A stretch of DNA of 64,000 bases, taken from Sphingomonas glacialis. Its GTDB lineage: Bacteria; Pseudomonadota; Alphaproteobacteria; Sphingomonadales; Sphingomonadaceae. The DNA lies in contig NZ_BNAQ01000001.1 of assembly GCF_014653575.1 (NCBI RefSeq), positions 1,116,001-1,180,000 on the forward strand, written 5' to 3'. A program made the position numbers and the translations under genes. Shown here in pieces: positions 56,409 through 64,000 of the stretch (its first letter is position 1; each line of letters begins with the position of its first letter). The notes beneath the pieces were generated by a model. It did not search any database. It worked only from the letters and a program-made list of their open reading frames with translations, and had not been told where the DNA came from.

Positions 56409-56481
56409 CCCGTCCAGCCATAGCCGGACGGGCGTAAAGATTTCGCAAAGTCCGTATGTTGCATTTTGTTTCTGACCCGGA

Positions 56482-57885
56482 TCAGTCTCCGGTGAGGATG
56501 CGATCGACCAACTGCTTGACGGTCGGGACGAAGCCGTTCGAGTAGAACGGATCGCGCTTGAACTGATACGCGCCATGTCCCGCAAACATCAGATTCTGCT
56601 CGACATCGCCGCCATGCGCGATGTCCTGCAGCGTCTTCTGGATGCAGAAGCTGCGCGGATCGGCGAGCCGGCCGGTCGAGTTGGTCTCGGTGTCCGACCA
56701 GGACGAGAAGGCACACTGGCTGAGGCAGCCCATGCAATCGGCCTGATCCTTGCGGATGACGCCCTTGTCGACTGGGGTTACGAAGACGAGCGTGTTGTCG
56801 GGCGTCTTGAGCGCGTCGGTGAAGCCTTCGCCGAACCACTGCCGCGCGCGCAGCAGGTCGTTGCGCGTGACCCAGAAGTTCTTGCCCTTGACGCCCACGT
56901 CGAGCTGATAGGTGTGATCGCCCGCACTTTGCGTCGAGAAGGCGATCTGGCGGTCCGACCGCTCCTGCAGATGGCGCAGGAACGGGTTGAGCACCGCGCT
57001 CGAATAGAATCCGGTCGGCGAGAAGCGATGCAACAGCACTTCGCCTTCCTGGATGTTGGTCAGCCGCGCCTTCCACTCCTGGGGGATCGGGCTTTCCTGC
57101 GTCAACAAGGGCCGCGTGCCGAACTGGAAGGCGATCGTGCCGAGCTCGGGGTTGTCGATCCAGTTCGCCCAGTCGCGCAAGTACCAGACGCCGCCTGCCA
57201 TCACGATCGGCACGCTATCGGGAATCCCGCCCTCGCGCATCGTGTCGCGCAGCGCCTTGACGCGCGGATACGGATCCTGCGGCATGAGCGGGTCTTCGGC
57301 GTTCGACAGGCCGTTATGCCCACCCGCGAGCCACGGATCCTCATAGACCACCGCCGACAGCCAGTCGGCTGCCTTCGAATAGGCGCGCTTCCACAGTGCG
57401 CGGAAGGCGCGGCCCGAGCTGACGATCGGGAGGTAGCTGACTTCGTACGACGCCGCGATCTCGGACAGCTTGTACGGCATGCCGGCGCCGCAGGTGACAC
57501 CCGCGACGAGCCCGCGCGTGCGTTCGAGCACGCCGTGCAGGATCCGCTGCGCGCCGCCCATTTCCCACAGCACGTTGATGTTGATCGCGCCCTTGCCGCC
57601 GGCAATGTCGAACGCCTTGCGGACCTGCTGCACCGCGCCCTCGATCGCGTATTCGATCAGCTCTTCGTGGCGCTCGCGCCGCGTCAGCGCCTTGTAGACC
57701 TGCGGGATGATCTTGCCGTCGGGGTCATAGCTGTCGGCATTGACCGCCGACACCGTGCCGATGCCGCCCGCCGCCGCCCAGGCGCCCGCGCTCGCATGAT
57801 TGGTCGCAGCGACGCCCTTGCCGCCCTCGACGAGCGGCCAGACCTCGCGGCCGCCATAGACGATGGGCTTCAAACCAGTGAACAA
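56482..57885 (-). CDS. NAD(P)H-dependent flavin oxidoreductase (nitronate monooxygenase family)
   Basis: 467 residues from a TTG with GGAGG 8 nt upstream. TIM-barrel FMN enzyme: GGIGTVSAV, GVTCGAGMP, LPIVSSGRAF, VPIVMAGGVW and FGTRPLLTQES are typical of COG2070. It is longer than classical nitronate monooxygenases and carries a C-terminal extension with C-X2-C-X3-C (CMGCLSQC, residues 384-391), which is not usual for the family. True substrate unknown. Confidence 0.88.
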   Translation of the reverse strand: MFTGLKPIVYGGREVWPLVEGGKGVAATNHASAGAWAAAGGIGTVSAVNADSYDPDGKIIPQVYKALTRRERHEELIEYAIEGAVQQVRKAFDIAGGKGAININVLWEMGGAQRILHGVLERTRGLVAGVTCGAGMPYKLSEIAASYEVSYLPIVSSGRAFRALWKRAYSKAADWLSAVVYEDPWLAGGHNGLSNAEDPLMPQDPYPRVKALRDTMREGGIPDSVPIVMAGGVWYLRDWANWIDNPELGTIAFQFGTRPLLTQESPIPQEWKARLTNIQEGEVLLHRFSPTGFYSSAVLNPFLRHLQERSDRQIAFSTQSAGDHTYQLDVGVKGKNFWVTRNDLLRARQWFGEGFTDALKTPDNTLVFVTPVDKGVIRKDQADCMGCLSQCAFSSWSDTETNSTGRLADPRSFCIQKTLQDIAHGGDVEQNLMFAGHGAYQFKRDPFYSNGFVPTVKQLVDRILTGD

Positions 57886-57949
57886 CGTGACCGCCTCCGA
57901 CTTAACTTACGTTCTGTTATACGCTTTGGACGCCCGATCGGGCAAATCT

Positions 57950-59092
57950 CTAATCCCCGAACGCCCCGGGACGTCCGATAACGCTGCCATAGAGCTGTGC
58001 ATAGCGCGCGATCATCGTTGCTTCGTCATACTCGGCGACTGCCTTGCGCCGGTTGAGCTCGCCGAGCCCCTTGCGACCCTCGGGCGTCGCCTGCGCGAGC
58101 GATTCGAGTGCGTCGCGGATCAGCACTTCCTGGTCGCGGCGTTCGATGAAGCTGCTATTCTCGGGCGCGACCATCTTGAGTACGTCACCGACCGGGGTCG
58201 AGACGATCGGCAGCCCCGCCGCCATGCCTTCGAGCACGCAGATCGGGAATTGCTCGGACTTTGACGACAGCGCCATGATGTCGAACAGCCCGATATACTC
58301 GTGCGGGTTGGGCAGGAAGCCGGGCATCACGAGCTGCTCGGCCACGCCCATCCGCTCGGCGGCATCGAGGATCGCCTGGCGTTCGGGCCCCTCGCCCACG
58401 ATGATGAGGCGCGCGCGGCTCGACATGCCGCCGAACGCACGCACCAGCAGCGGGAGGTTCTTGACCTCGCGCAGACCCGCGAGCGTGCCGATCACGAGTT
58501 CGCCGGGCTTGCGCTTGAAGCCGGGGATCGCATTGGGCTTGGGCGGGATCGCGTAGCGCGCGGTGGCGATGCCGTTGGCGATGCGGTGGACACGCTCGCG
58601 CGGCTGCTTCCACGTCTTCAGCGCGATGGTTTCGAGCGTCTCGGACGGCACCACCAAGGCGGCGGCCTTGGTCAGCGCGAAGCGGCGATAGATATTGCGC
58701 TCGGCCTTGAGGCCTTTCGCCTCGTCGGCGTTGAAGCCGTCTTCGTGATGCACCAGCGGCGGCACGCCGTTCGACGAAACGCGCCGCGCCATCGCCCCGT
58801 CGATCGCGCCCCAATTGTAGGTCAGCACGAGGTCGAAGCGGCGCATGTACGCCGCGATCGCCTCGTAGCGCTTGACCGAGGGCGAGCCGGTCAGCGGCGG
58901 CGGGTTCTGCGCGATCTCGTAATCGATGCCCTTGGCGATCGCGTCTCGCGCGCTGTACTGGCCATCCATGCTCGACACGATCGTGTGGCGTGCACGGTCG
59001 CCGAACGCGTTCACCAGGCGCACCGCACGTGCTTCCTTGCCGCCGAGCGAGAAGGTCGAGTGCAAGTGCAGGATGTTGACGGGCCGGCTCAT
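57950..59092 (-). CDS. GT4-family glycosyltransferase
   Basis: 380 residues. N-terminal LHLHSTFSLGGKEARAVRL and acceptor-side domain; C-terminal donor site with LVIGTLAGLREVKNLPLLVRAF, IVGEGPERQAIL and the E-x7-E motif SEQFPICVLEGMAAGLPIVSTPVGDV. Retaining GT-B fold. It would add a sugar to a surface glycan or similar. Sits between the flavin enzyme and the GH130-like gene. Confidence 0.93.
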   Translation of the reverse strand: MSRPVNILHLHSTFSLGGKEARAVRLVNAFGDRARHTIVSSMDGQYSARDAIAKGIDYEIAQNPPPLTGSPSVKRYEAIAAYMRRFDLVLTYNWGAIDGAMARRVSSNGVPPLVHHEDGFNADEAKGLKAERNIYRRFALTKAAALVVPSETLETIALKTWKQPRERVHRIANGIATARYAIPPKPNAIPGFKRKPGELVIGTLAGLREVKNLPLLVRAFGGMSSRARLIIVGEGPERQAILDAAERMGVAEQLVMPGFLPNPHEYIGLFDIMALSSKSEQFPICVLEGMAAGLPIVSTPVGDVLKMVAPENSSFIERRDQEVLIRDALESLAQATPEGRKGLGELNRRKAVAEYDEATMIARYAQLYGSVIGRPGAFGD

Positions 59093-59170
59093 TTCCGCGC
59101 GGCGTTAGCGTGAAATGACGGCGGCGTCATCTGTTGGTGTGGGGGAGCAAGACCGCCCTCCTGCTTCTTG

Positions 59171-59277
59171 CTCCCCTCCCGCCTGCGGGAGGGGCTGGGG
59201 GAGGGACGTGCCGCGGGCGCAGCGCAGGAGGTTCCAGGTCGGTCCCTCCCCTAGCCCCTCCCGCAAGCGGGAGGGGG
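59171..59277. repeat. Family D paired-hairpin repeat
   Basis: CTCCCCTCCCGCctGCGGGAGGGG, 45 bp, then CCCCTCCCGCaaGCGGGAGGGGG. Between the GT4 and GH130-like genes. Same family as the element inside glyS at 5069. Confidence 0.9.
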
Positions 59278-59288
59278 AATGAGGCAAA

Positions 59289-60404
59289 TCAGGCGAACGT
59301 GCTCTTCGCAATATGCGTGATCCGGCAGCCGAGGTCCGCCTCGCCACTCGCCACCACATAGCGGTCGCCGGCATCCGCGATCCCGGTCGTGAACACGACA
59401 TTGTCGAGATACATCAGATCCTTGATCGGCTCGGTCAACGCCGGGTTGGCTTCGATCAGCGGATCATGGCAGGTCCGCAGCACAACGCTCGGATCGTCGC
59501 GATCGAGCACCGACCAATAGGTGCGGTACACGCCGACCACGCCCATCGGCTCGACGCCGTGCCACAGCGTTAGCCAACCCTCCTCGGTCAGGATCGGCGG
59601 TGCGCCGCCGCCCATCCGCGCGGTCGCCATCGTCTTGGCGTGCGGGCGGATGCCGGGCTTGTCGTACGGCTTCCAGTGGAGCGCATCGGGCGAGCTTGCG
59701 AGGTTGATCGATGGCCCCGAACGCCACTCGCTCCCCGGCGGATAGGCGAAGTACAGATCGCCGAGCGGGCGCGTCTGCGCATAATATTTGCCGCCGATCA
59801 GCCCTTCGAAGATCAGCATGTCCTTGTTCTGGTGATCGAGCACGATCCCCTCGAGCTTCCAGTCGAGCGCGTCGGCCGAGCTGTACAGCGTCGTCGCATG
59901 CCGCTCGGGGCTGACCGAGCAGGTCGTCATCAGATAGCGATTACCGACCTTGCTGATCCGCGCATCCTCGACGCCGTAGCATTGGTATGGCGCGCGCGGC
60001 GCGATCGCCTTGTCGTAATGGACCTGCTCGACCTTGGTTCCGTCGGCATTGATCTCGACCGGCAGCAGCCACGACAGCGAAGTCAGCGCCATCACCTTCC
60101 ACCCGCCGCCGCGCATCATGAATTTGCGCGGGTCGGCGGTGTCGACGTATTCGAGCGGCCAGGCATCGAGCGCATAGCTGTGCTCGGTCCAGCGGATCGC
60201 ATGGATGTGCTGGTCGTGGATCGGCGTCTTGAGCGCCTCGGCGACGCGCACCATCAGCAACAGATTGCCACCCGGCAGCCGCGTCATCCCCGGGTTGAAC
60301 GCGCCGAGCACATAGGTCTCGGCATCGACCTTCCCCGCCAGCGGCGAGCGGGAAAGATCGACGTCGCCGGGCGAGAAGATCAGCGCATCATGCGAAAAGG
60401 TCAT
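59289..60404 (-). CDS. GH130-like glycoside phosphorylase/hydrolase
   Basis: 371 residues. Five-bladed propeller pattern of GH130 (beta-1,4-mannosyl phosphorylase) proteins: GAFNPGMTRLPGGNLLLMVRV, YCYGVEDARISKVGNRYLMTTC, ARMGGGAPPILTEEGWLTLWHG, YMDNVVFTTGIADAGDRYVVASGEADL-like (YLDNVVFTTG). It probably acts on mannosides or similar. The ATG overlaps the upstream SDR stop (ATGA). Confidence 0.88.
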   Translation of the reverse strand: MTFSHDALIFSPGDVDLSRSPLAGKVDAETYVLGAFNPGMTRLPGGNLLLMVRVAEALKTPIHDQHIHAIRWTEHSYALDAWPLEYVDTADPRKFMMRGGGWKVMALTSLSWLLPVEINADGTKVEQVHYDKAIAPRAPYQCYGVEDARISKVGNRYLMTTCSVSPERHATTLYSSADALDWKLEGIVLDHQNKDMLIFEGLIGGKYYAQTRPLGDLYFAYPPGSEWRSGPSINLASSPDALHWKPYDKPGIRPHAKTMATARMGGGAPPILTEEGWLTLWHGVEPMGVVGVYRTYWSVLDRDDPSVVLRTCHDPLIEANPALTEPIKDLMYLDNVVFTTGIADAGDRYVVASGEADLGCRITHIAKSTFA

Positions 60405-61162
60405 TCACCCTCCTGCGCCCGCGGGGAAATCACGAGCTGTTGGATCACGGTCCGCCGTGGCTGGGTCAGCATATAGTGCACGCCGACCGCAATGTCCTCG
60501 GCGCGGAGCGAGGTTTCCTCGTGGATCATCTTGCGCTGCTCCTCGGGGGTGATGTCGGGGAGCTGCATGTTCGAGCCGGTCTTGCCGGGCTCGATCAAGC
60601 CGACCTTGATCCCCTTGGGGCCGAGTTCGCGGCGGAGCGCCTCGGAGAATGCCGCGATGCCCGCTTTGATCCCGGCATAGACGGTCGAGCTCGGCCCGAG
60701 CACGTGCGCGCTCATCGAGCCGATCAGGATGATGTCGCCGTGCCCTGCGAGCTTGTCGACCGCAGCGTGCGCGCTGAGCAGATAGGCGGTGAAATCGACC
60801 GCGATCGCATAGCGCAGCTCTGGCTCGCTCATTTGCGTGAGGCCACCGGCAGCGACCGCGGCGTTGATGACCGCGCAGTCCATCCCGCCGAGATAGTCGC
60901 TGGCCTGCTTGAAGAAGCTCAGCACGTTCTCGGGATCGGACAGCTCGGTGGTGACGCCGTCGGCCTCGCCGCCGACTTCGCGGATCCGCTCGAGCGCATC
61001 GTCGAGATATTCGGGATTGCGCCCGCAAATGAACACCTTGGCACCCTCGGCCGCGAGGAGAACCGCGATCGCGCGACCGATTCCGGTGGTGCCCCCGGTG
61101 ATGGCGACGCGCTTGCCTTTCAGGCTGGTCACGGCGGTATGCGCGTCGGTAACGGTCTTCAT
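60401..61162 (-). CDS. Short-chain dehydrogenase/reductase
   Basis: 253 residues: KGKRVAITGGTTGIGRAIAVLLA (Rossmann), NAAVAAGGL in the place of NAG, IGSMSAHVLGPSSTVYAGIKAGIAAF (Ser/Tyr-x3-Lys). Overlaps the GH130-like gene, so likely same pathway, e.g. modifying a sugar. Substrate unknown. Confidence 0.92.
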   Translation of the reverse strand: MKTVTDAHTAVTSLKGKRVAITGGTTGIGRAIAVLLAAEGAKVFICGRNPEYLDDALERIREVGGEADGVTTELSDPENVLSFFKQASDYLGGMDCAVINAAVAAGGLTQMSEPELRYAIAVDFTAYLLSAHAAVDKLAGHGDIILIGSMSAHVLGPSSTVYAGIKAGIAAFSEALRRELGPKGIKVGLIEPGKTGSNMQLPDITPEEQRKMIHEETSLRAEDIAVGVHYMLTQPRRTVIQQLVISPRAQEGE

Positions 61163-61223
61163 GCAGGGCTCCTGTTATGTCGTATGCAGACGCGCCGATG
61201 TGCGCGCGGTTCCGCGTCTTCTT

Positions 61224-61328
61224 CTCCCCTCCCTGGAAAGGAGGGGTCGGGGGTGGGTCGGCCCGCGGCGGCGGCGGACCTCTCTTCAGGCCGCCCCACC
61301 CCCAGCCCCTCCCTTCCAGGGAGGGGAG
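61224..61328. repeat. Family E paired-hairpin repeat
   Basis: CTCCCCTCCCTGGAAAGGAGGGGTCGGGGGTGGG and CCCACCCCCAGCCCCTCCCTTCCAGGGAGGGG-type arms around a GC-rich centre. Between the SDR and the alpha/beta hydrolase. Confidence 0.88.
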
Positions 61329-61332
61329 GAAA

Positions 61333-62193
61333 CTAGACCGCGATCCGTGACAATAATCGATCGATTCCCGCCACCGCGGCGGGTTCGCCCAAGGTCGGCG
61401 CATGACCGACTTGGTCGATCGTGACAAGCTCGCCATGGTCGAGCGCCGCGACCATTTTCTCTGCGGTCGCAGCGGAGAGCACGTCCGACGCGGCACCGCG
61501 CACGATCAGCGTCGGCACGTCCTTCAGCACCGCGAGCGCGCGCCACATGTCGGGGCCGGCTTCGTTGCCGGGCACGCGGAACGGCTCGGCGATCTTCATG
61601 TCGTAATCGAGCACGATCCGCCCCGCGCTGTTGAGCCGGTACAACCGCTTGGCCATTTCCAGCCAATCCTCGAGCGTGAAGCCGGTATAGACGTCGCCAT
61701 TCGCCTCGGCGACCGCGCGCGCGGCGTGGAGCCAGGTCGGCCAGGTGTTCGACTTGCCGACATAGCCGCGGATCCGCGACAAGCCCTCGGCCATGATGTC
61801 GGGCCCGACATCGTTGAGCAGCACGCCCGCGACACTCTCATGCCCGGTACCGGCGAGCAGCATCGACACGATCCCGCCGAGCGACGTGCCGAACGCGACG
61901 TAGCGATCGACACCGAGCTCGCCGAGCAGCGCCTCGACATCCTGGACGTAGCTGAGCGGGACATAGCTCATCGGATCCTTGGCGTAGCCGCTCTCACCGC
62001 GCCCGCGCAGATCGATCGCGATCACGCGCCACGCGGGCGAGAGCCGACGCGCGAGCGCGTCATAATCGCGCGCGTTGCGCGTCAGGCCCGGCAGACAGAG
62101 GATCGGCGGGCGATCGGCTGGCCCCGGATAATCGCGGCAATGCAGCCGGACGCCGTCCTTCGACCACCAATATCGATTTTCGTAAGGCGACAT
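61333..62193 (-). CDS. Alpha/beta hydrolase
   Basis: 286 residues: LCLPGLTRNARDYD, VIAIDLRGRGESGYAKDP, nucleophile elbow FGTSLGGIVSM, and the C-terminal catalytic His in QVGHAPTLGEP. Serine hydrolase or haloperoxidase-like esterase; substrate unknown. Head to head with selO, 70 bp apart. Confidence 0.93.
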   Translation of the reverse strand: MSPYENRYWWSKDGVRLHCRDYPGPADRPPILCLPGLTRNARDYDALARRLSPAWRVIAIDLRGRGESGYAKDPMSYVPLSYVQDVEALLGELGVDRYVAFGTSLGGIVSMLLAGTGHESVAGVLLNDVGPDIMAEGLSRIRGYVGKSNTWPTWLHAARAVAEANGDVYTGFTLEDWLEMAKRLYRLNSAGRIVLDYDMKIAEPFRVPGNEAGPDMWRALAVLKDVPTLIVRGAASDVLSAATAEKMVAALDHGELVTIDQVGHAPTLGEPAAVAGIDRLLSRIAV

Positions 62194-62263
62194 GGTCTGG
62201 TCCTGCGGCTGGGGCCAATTTCACGGGGTTGCGTCGGGCGGTCGGCGCCCTCCATATCCACGC

Positions 62264-63622
62264 ATGAGCATCCCCCCGCAAGACTCTCGGCCCGAAACCA
62301 CCATCCTCGAATTGGGCGTCGGGTTCTACGATCCGGTAGCCGCCGCCGACTTTCCGCAGACGCTGCTGCGTTTCCGCAACGATCGCGCCGCCGCCAAGGT
62401 CGGGCTCGATACCGTGAGCGACGCCGACTGGCTGCGGCATTTCGGGCGGTTCGATCCGCTCCCCGGCAGCCTCGATCAGCCGCTCGCGCTGCGCTATCAC
62501 GGCCACCAGTTCCGCAACTACAATCCCGAGATCGGCGACGGCCGCGGCTTTCTCTTCGCGCAGCTACGCGACGATCATGGGCGGCTGATGGACCTCGGCA
62601 CCAAGGGCTCGGGGACGACGCCGTGGAGCCGCTTCGGCGACGGACGCCTCACGCTCAAGGGCGGAATGCGCGAAGCGCTCGCAACCGAGATGCTCGAAGC
62701 CTTTGGCGTCAATACCTCGCGCACCTTCTCGCTGATCGAGACCGGCGAAGCGCTCGAGCGTGGCGACGAGCCTTCGCCCACCCGCTCGGCGGTGATGGTG
62801 CGGCTCAGCCACGGGCATATCCGCATCGGCACGTTCCAGCGGCTCGCCTATCTGCGCGATGCCGAAGCGATGGAGCGGCTCGTCGGCTATGTGCTGCGCA
62901 ACTTGTATGGCGAGGAACCGGGCGAAGATGCGCCAGTCCGCTTGCTCGATCTGGTGGTCGATCGCACCGCGACGCTTGCCGCCAGCTACATGGCGGCGGG
63001 CTTCGTCCACGGCGTGCTCAACACCGACAACATCAATGTGACGGGCGAAAGCTTCGACTACGGCCCTTGGCGTTTCGCGCCAACCTGGGACCCCGCGTTC
63101 ACCGCCGCCTATTTCGACCATGCCGGGCTTTATGCCTTCGGCCGCCAGCCCGAGGCGATCCATTGGAACGCGACGCAACTCGCGATCTCGCTGCGCGCGC
63201 TGGTCGAGGCCGAGCCGCTGATCGCGGTGCTCGATACCTTTGCCGAGCGCTATCAGAGTGCCGTCTCGGCGGCGATCCTGTGGCGGCTCGGCGTCGTGCC
63301 GCGCGATCCGACGAGCGACCGCGCGCTCGTCCAGACGATCGAGCGCGGGTTGCGCACGAGCGGCCTGGGGATTGACCGCTTCTATTTCGACGCGTTCGGC
63401 GGCCTCGCGCCCGACGGCGCGGCGTTCGACGAATTGCGCGCTGCGCTCGAGCCGTATGCGCCGCGAAAAGGCCGCGACCATCGCTATTGGCACGGCGAGC
63501 CGTGCGCGATGCTGATCGACGAGGTCGAGGCGATCTGGGCGGCGATCAACCAGCGCGACGACTGGGCGCCGTTCGACGCCAAGGTCACGCAGATCCGCAC
63601 TATGGGCGAAGCGCTGGCCTAA
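62264..63622 (+). CDS. selO: Protein adenylyltransferase SelO (YdiU/UPF0061)
   Basis: 452 residues from the ATG at 62264. Pseudokinase-fold AMP transferase. Motifs: ALRYHGHQFRNYNPEIGDGRGFLFAQL, LGTKGSGTTPWSRFGDGRLTLKGGMRE, AVMVRLSHGHIRIGTFQ, GFVHGVLNTDNINVTGESFDYGP with the metal-binding Asn/Asp. It transfers AMP to Ser/Thr/Tyr of proteins in redox homeostasis. Lengths of known SelOs are about 480, and this C-terminus is a bit shorter. Confidence 0.94.
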   Translation: MSIPPQDSRPETTILELGVGFYDPVAAADFPQTLLRFRNDRAAAKVGLDTVSDADWLRHFGRFDPLPGSLDQPLALRYHGHQFRNYNPEIGDGRGFLFAQLRDDHGRLMDLGTKGSGTTPWSRFGDGRLTLKGGMREALATEMLEAFGVNTSRTFSLIETGEALERGDEPSPTRSAVMVRLSHGHIRIGTFQRLAYLRDAEAMERLVGYVLRNLYGEEPGEDAPVRLLDLVVDRTATLAASYMAAGFVHGVLNTDNINVTGESFDYGPWRFAPTWDPAFTAAYFDHAGLYAFGRQPEAIHWNATQLAISLRALVEAEPLIAVLDTFAERYQSAVSAAILWRLGVVPRDPTSDRALVQTIERGLRTSGLGIDRFYFDAFGGLAPDGAAFDELRAALEPYAPRKGRDHRYWHGEPCAMLIDEVEAIWAAINQRDDWAPFDAKVTQIRTMGEALA

Positions 63623-63625
63623 CCC

Positions 63626-63770
63626 CTCTGCCCCTGTGGGAGAGGGAGGGAGCCCCGCAGGCGCGGAAGGGTGAGGGGGTATAGCGGCGGCCGCGCCATC
63701 GACGTCCCCCTCACCCTTCCCACTCGCTACGCGAGCGGGCCCCTTCCCTCTCCCACACGGGGAGAGGGAG
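63626..63770. repeat. Family C paired-hairpin repeat
   Basis: CTGTGGGAGAGGGAGGG ... GGAAGGGTGAGGG ... CCCTCACCCTTCCC ... CCCTCTCCCACAC. Outer and inner arms nest. Close match to 33337-33471. In the selO-astD gap. Confidence 0.9.
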
Positions 63771-63812
63771 AAGAGTAGATTCCCATCGCAATCTCAGGCA
63801 AAGACCCAATAA

Positions 63813-64000
63813 ATGTCGTCAGAACTCCTTTCCTACGAACCCGCCACCGGCGCCGAGCTCTGGCGCGGCGCGATCGGCGATGTCGATGCCGAAGTCGCCG
63901 CCGCGCGCGCCAGCTGGGCCGGCTGGGCGGCGCAACCGCTCGCCTATCGCGTCGAGGCGCTGCGCCGCGTCGCCAATGTCGTGCGCGCCCGTGCCGACGC
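63813..64000 (+). CDS. astD: Succinylglutamate-semialdehyde dehydrogenase, N-terminal part
   Basis: Only the first 62 residues are inside the window. The start SSELLSYEPATGAELWRG and the following AAARASWAGWAAQPLAYRVEALRRVANVV are typical of AstD, the aldehyde dehydrogenase of the arginine succinyltransferase pathway. Another aldehyde dehydrogenase cannot be ruled out from this length. Confidence 0.7.
   Translation, partial: MSSELLSYEPATGAELWRGAIGDVDAEVAAARASWAGWAAQPLAYRVEALRRVANVVRARAD

Overview
The window is a GC-rich (roughly two thirds G+C by eye) chromosomal segment from an alphaproteobacterium, most likely Sphingomonas or a close relative. The signs are a GcrA cell-cycle regulator, the glyQ-glyS-ppdK order, a petABC (cytochrome bc1) operon, a class-2 (alpha2beta2) glycyl-tRNA synthetase, an exported protein carrying the 'DIVVTG' string common in sphingomonad exported proteins, and dense paired-hairpin intergenic repeats. 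It reads as core chromosome. I see no integrase, transposase, phage gene, CRISPR array, tRNA or rRNA.

Layout. 1-1.1 kb: end of a Tad pilus gene and a helix-hairpin-helix membrane protein. 1.1-7.4 kb (minus): glyQ, glyS, ppdK. 7.6-10.1 kb: XRE regulator plus membrane protein, then two TraB/GumN-like genes. 10.3-15.7 kb: translation-related genes (bL25, Pth, YchF) with two divergent oxygenases, one JmjC-type and one 2OG-Fe(II)-type. 15.7-17.7 kb: a small His/Cys/Met-rich exported protein and a Met/His-rich outer-membrane protein, probably metal-related. 17.9-24 kb: phosphodiesterase, MaoC, apt, petABC. 23.8-28.1 kb: trmL, hemF, an acetyltransferase, two membrane proteins, lipB. 28.2-31.3 kb: small exported proteins and queE/queC. 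31.4-34.7 kb: argD-argF-hslO. 34.8-43 kb: an ABC-2 permease with a hairpin-less adaptor, gcrA, a porin-like barrel, parE, a beta-lactamase-fold hydrolase and a TPR protein. 43-47.8 kb: an overlapping LysR-GNAT-membrane trio, apaG-metZ and a PMT-type glycosyltransferase. 47.8-49.0 kb: a lower-GC, gene-poor stretch with two small envelope proteins. 49-52 kb: GT2-GtrA, leuB, recO. 52-54.3 kb: SDR, cupin and a LysR gene that is frameshifted. 54.5-62.2 kb: a minus-strand run (acyltransferase, deacetylase-like, flavin oxidoreductase, GT4, GH130-like, SDR, alpha/beta hydrolase) that looks like a surface-glycan module. 62.3-64 kb: selO and the start of astD.

The most unusual feature is a set of dispersed paired-hairpin repeats of about 80-145 bp, in several sequence families. 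Most lie between genes, but two sit in frame inside glyS and a third (degenerate) in frame inside an outer-membrane protein gene, adding low-complexity segments to the proteins. Other points of note are probable single-base frameshifts on both sides of one divergent promoter (LysR gene and cupin signal peptide), a terminator-like hairpin abutting the argD Shine-Dalgarno, and the glycan-like gene run, which is the best candidate for an undescribed functional module. All functional calls come from reading motifs; no database search was run.
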